Shown here in pieces: positions 5,727 through 7,096 of a stretch of 7,096 bases of DNA (position 1 is its first letter; the number at the start of each line of letters is the position of its first letter). This DNA is from Chamaesiphon sp. GTDB taxonomy: Bacteria; Cyanobacteriota; Cyanobacteriia; Cyanobacteriales; Chamaesiphonaceae. The notes under the pieces are model-generated. The model saw only the letters and a list, made by a program, of their open reading frames with translations. It was not told the origin of the DNA and made no database searches. Position numbers and translations under genes: made by a program. The stretch is taken from the NCBI GenBank assembly GCA_026786125.1, contig JAJAYU010000245.1, positions 1 through 7,096 of the forward strand, given 5' to 3'.

Positions 5727-5764
5727 GGGATTAGGGACATTCCCTAATCCCTAATCCCTAATCT
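5727..5764. repeat. Inverted repeat plus CTAATCC heptamers before the rhomboid gene
   Basis: A perfect 11-bp inverted repeat, GGGATTAGGGA (5727-5737) with TCCCTAATCCC (5741-5751), closes on a CAT loop. The right arm continues into CTAATCC copies at 5744-5750 and 5751-5757 and a variant CTAATCT at 5758-5764. The array ends 9 nt before the rhomboid ATG. The stem lacks a T-run, so I do not call it a terminator for hupE. Part of the array is thus present in inverted orientation, unlike the array before radA. Confidence 0.85.
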
Positions 5765-5773
5765 CTAAATATT

Positions 5774-6487
5774 ATGTTTCCGATCGATGATGACAATCCC
5801 ACGCGAATTACTCCATACGTTACCTATGGGTTAATTGCACTGAATATTTTAATCTTTATCTACGAATTAACCTTCTCCGAACAAGGATTAACAAATTTTT
5901 TCTATCAATGGGCAGTAGTCCCAGCCCAACTTACAGGTGCAATTACCGGAAATCCACTGCCGATTTTACCTGTAGAACCACCGGAAGTATTGACCCTAAT
6001 TACTTCTCAATTTCTTCACGGGGGATTTGCACACGTCGCAGGCAATATGTTGTTCCTCTGGATTTTTGGAAATAATGTCGAAGACCAACTAGGACATCTT
6101 AAATTCTTGTTATTTTATCTAGCTTGTGGCTTACTTGCCGGATTAACCCAGTGGTTTTTCAGCCAAGGTTCACAGATTCCGTCACTTGGGGCTAGTGGAG
6201 CGGTCGCAGGTGTAATGGGAGCCTATATTATTCGCTTTCCCAATGTTAGTGTCAAGACTGTGATACCGATCGGGATCTTTCCATTCGTCACCAAGATTCC
6301 GGCTTATTTCTATCTAGGTATCTGGTTTTTCCAGCAAGCTCTGTATAGCTTTGCGACCCTCGCCCCGCGCACAAATGTCGGCATGGAAAGTGGTGGCGTA
6401 GCTTATTGGGCACATGCTGGCGGCTTTGTATTTGGGGCGTTACTTGGGCCGTTACTAGGGCTATTTTCTCAAAATTCAGAAGCCTGA
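5774..6487 (+). CDS. Rhomboid family intramembrane serine protease
   Basis: The 237-residue protein has the catalytic dyad of rhomboid proteases: Ser141 in SLGASGAVAGVMGAY and His214 in AYWAHAGGFVFGALLG. The conserved HGGFAHVAGNMLFLWIFG (82-99) carries the oxyanion-region His and Asn. Six to seven hydrophobic segments are visible. It should cleave membrane-spanning substrates within the plasma or thylakoid membrane; the substrate is unknown. The start MFPIDDDNPTRITPYVTYG is the usual one in cyanobacterial members. No Shine-Dalgarno is seen; the heptamer array precedes the ATG. The C-terminus LLGPLLGLFSQNSEA is close to family length. The stop TGA (6485-6487) lies exactly at the left end of the transposon and may be supplied by it, so the last residues before insertion are uncertain. 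Confidence 0.93.
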   Translation: MFPIDDDNPTRITPYVTYGLIALNILIFIYELTFSEQGLTNFFYQWAVVPAQLTGAITGNPLPILPVEPPEVLTLITSQFLHGGFAHVAGNMLFLWIFGNNVEDQLGHLKFLLFYLACGLLAGLTQWFFSQGSQIPSLGASGAVAGVMGAYIIRFPNVSVKTVIPIGIFPFVTKIPAYFYLGIWFFQQALYSFATLAPRTNVGMESGGVAYWAHAGGFVFGALLGPLLGLFSQNSEA

Positions 6488-6493
6488 TATACG

Positions 6494-6692
6494 TTCGCAC
6501 ATTAAATGTCGCAGCTCTAAAAGTGTTTTCGCGAGATACAATCAGCTTCAAACACCTTTCTATCAAGGGATATAGGCATTCTATCATCAAAAGCGACATG
6601 TTAGAGACTTCGCACACTGTATGTCGCAAAGTTATGCTTCTCAAACTAAGTGTCGTTTTTTGATTTAATCTATTTCGCAAATTAAGAGTCGT
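6494..6692 (+). repeat. TnsB-binding-type repeats of the transposon left end
   Basis: Four 19-bp direct copies are seen. 6494-6512 is TTCGCACATTAAATGTCGC. 6609-6627 is TTCGCACACTGTATGTCGC, with 16 of 19 bases the same. 6638-6656 is TTCTCAAACTAAGTGTCGT. 6674-6692 is TTCGCAAATTAAGAGTCGT. The outermost copy is separated from the inner three by about 97 bp, and the inner three start 29 and 36 bp apart. An inverted half-site, GCGACAT (6593-6599), is the exact reverse complement of ATGTCGC. Such terminal arrays are bound by TnsB in Tn7-like elements; binding here is inferred. Confidence 0.8.
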
Positions 6693-6712
6693 TATCTGTC
6701 TATTCAAACAGA

Positions 6713-6740
6713 AAAGTGATATGCTTTTACTATTCACTTT
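6713..6740 (+). promoter_or_regulatory. Inverted repeat in the tnsB leader
   Basis: AAAGTGA (6713-6719) pairs with TCACTTT (6734-6740) around 14 nt, 20 bp before the tnsB start. Between the arms a short frame begins at ATG 6721 and stops at TAG 6745-6747, in frame with tnsB. The repeat could be an operator for control of transposition or a leader hairpin. No clear -35/-10 pair can be assigned. Confidence 0.35.
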
Positions 6741-6759
6741 GAAATAGTGGCAATTTCCG

Positions 6760-7096
6760 ATGGATAAAAGCCAGATTACACAGGTAGAAGCTAATTTACA
6801 AGCATGTGATGAGGTGTGGTTGAGCGATAGCTGCGCTGTCCTATCGGATCGAGTCTTTGACACCGATCCGTCCCAAGTTTTAATTGAATCATCAGATCCA
6901 CAGAAGTTACGCTTTCGTCTGATTGAGTGGCTAGCTGAGGCTCCAAATCGGCAGGTGAAGGCGGAACGGAAAAAGAAGATCGCTGAAACTCTGAATATAT
7001 CGACTCGTCAGGTGGAGCGATTGCTTGATCGATATAATGACACTCGGTTACATGAAACTACAGGTATTGAACGTTCTGACAAAGGACAGCATCGGA
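6760..7096 (+). CDS. tnsB: TnsB-like transposase, N-terminal part (3' truncated by window)
   Basis: The frame opens at ATG 6760 and runs off the window after 112 codons. An in-frame TAG at 6745-6747 makes this the first possible ATG; no strong Shine-Dalgarno is seen. Residues 48-90 form a helix-turn-helix region: PQKLRFRLIEWLAEAPNR, a basic KAERKKKIAETL, then the recognition-helix-like NISTRQVERLLDRY. This is followed by LHETTGIERSDKGQHR, which closely resembles the matching part of TnsB from type V-K CAST elements (GIERADKGK.R in AcCAST and TSRADKGKHR in ShCAST, from memory). TnsB is the DDE transposase that binds the terminal repeats and joins the ends to target DNA. V-K TnsB proteins are roughly 580-620 residues, so about a fifth is seen and the catalytic DDE core lies beyond the edge. 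A CRISPR-less Tn7/Tn5053-type TniA is the main alternative. Confidence 0.85.
   Translation, partial: MDKSQITQVEANLQACDEVWLSDSCAVLSDRVFDTDPSQVLIESSDPQKLRFRLIEWLAEAPNRQVKAERKKKIAETLNISTRQVERLLDRYNDTRLHETTGIERSDKGQHR

Larger units (their letters stand above)
6485..7096 (+). mobile_element. Left end of Tn7-like transposon, probably type V-K CAST (continues past window)
   Basis: From the rhomboid stop codon the sequence changes from coding to a repeat array (6494-6692), followed by an inward-pointing tnsB start (6760). This order (left end, then tnsB) is that of type V-K CRISPR-associated transposons. The outer end is uncertain. TG at 6485 fits the TG-terminal rule of this superfamily. Base 6488 would give the 24-nt spacing to the first TGTCG that I recall from ShCAST, but would make the terminus TA. 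If the end is at 6485, the five bases before it, AAGCC (6480-6484), would be the candidate target-site duplication. The right end, tnsC, tniQ, cas12k and the CRISPR array are not in view, so V-K is inferred from TnsB similarity and repeat style. Confidence 0.78.

Noticed and set aside
5727..5751. Intrinsic terminator after hupE
   Set aside because: The stem is good but is followed by TAATCCC, not a T-run; the sequence is explained by the heptamer repeat.
6400..6484. tRNA gene as the transposon target
   Set aside because: V-K elements often sit beside tRNA genes, but this stretch is fully explained as rhomboid coding sequence and shows no cloverleaf or T-loop motif.
6406..6663. 85-residue plus-strand frame across the transposon junction
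   Set aside because: It overlaps the rhomboid 3' end out of frame and then reads through the terminal repeats; no family features or ribosome binding site.
6288..6863. 191-residue open frame on the minus strand
   Set aside because: It runs antisense through the end of the rhomboid gene, the repeat array and the start of tnsB, three unrelated sequence types. Its translation resembles no family, so it is chance.

Overview
The window is cyanobacterial chromosome that runs into the left end of a Tn7-like transposon. The evidence for a cyanobacterium is the gene set: a Ycf46-type AAA+ ATPase, Ycf35, a cyAbrB regulator, a DUF2930/CCB-type cytochrome b6 haem-attachment factor and RpaB (Ycf27). It is supported by three perfect HIP1 octamers (GCGATCGC), frequent CGATCG cores and heptanucleotide tandem repeats. 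I cannot name the genus.

Layout. Bases 1-483 are the 3' end of a ycf46-like gene (+). Ycf35 (662-1015, +) follows and ends at a strong intrinsic terminator (1044-1078). Three genes then read leftward: cyAbrB (1108-1593), a CCB-type assembly factor (1671-2333) and rpaB (2456-3184). A 109-bp foldback element (2344-2452) fills the gap between rpaB and the CCB gene and falsely lengthens the CCB reading frame. A 370-bp divergent intergenic region (3185-3554) holds the rpaB upstream region, a hairpin-rich repeat and a CTAATCC tandem array that ends 4 nt before radA. Three rightward genes follow: radA (3555-5039, DNA repair and recombination), hupE (about 5109-5717, Ni/Co-type permease) and a rhomboid protease (5774-6487). 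A second CTAATCC repeat with a long inverted repeat lies just before the rhomboid start.

The main find begins at the rhomboid stop codon. From about 6485-6488 the sequence becomes an array of 19-bp repeats of the TTCGCACATTAAATGTCGC kind, followed by a gene open at the window edge (6760-7096). Its product resembles the N-terminus of TnsB from cyanobacterial CRISPR-associated transposons of type V-K, closest from memory to the Anabaena (AcCAST) type. The layout (left end, repeat array, tnsB pointing inward) fits a V-K left end. A GTA trinucleotide at 6428-6430 is a possible PAM, 54-57 bp before the junction. That agrees with the published AcCAST insertion distance and makes a testable prediction for the guide. 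The parts that would prove the type (tnsC, tniQ, cas12k, CRISPR array, right end) lie outside the window.

Functionally, the left two-thirds is housekeeping and photosynthesis regulation: RpaB and cyAbrB are global regulators and the CCB factor serves the cytochrome b6f complex. The radA-hupE-rhomboid group shares direction but no evident pathway.
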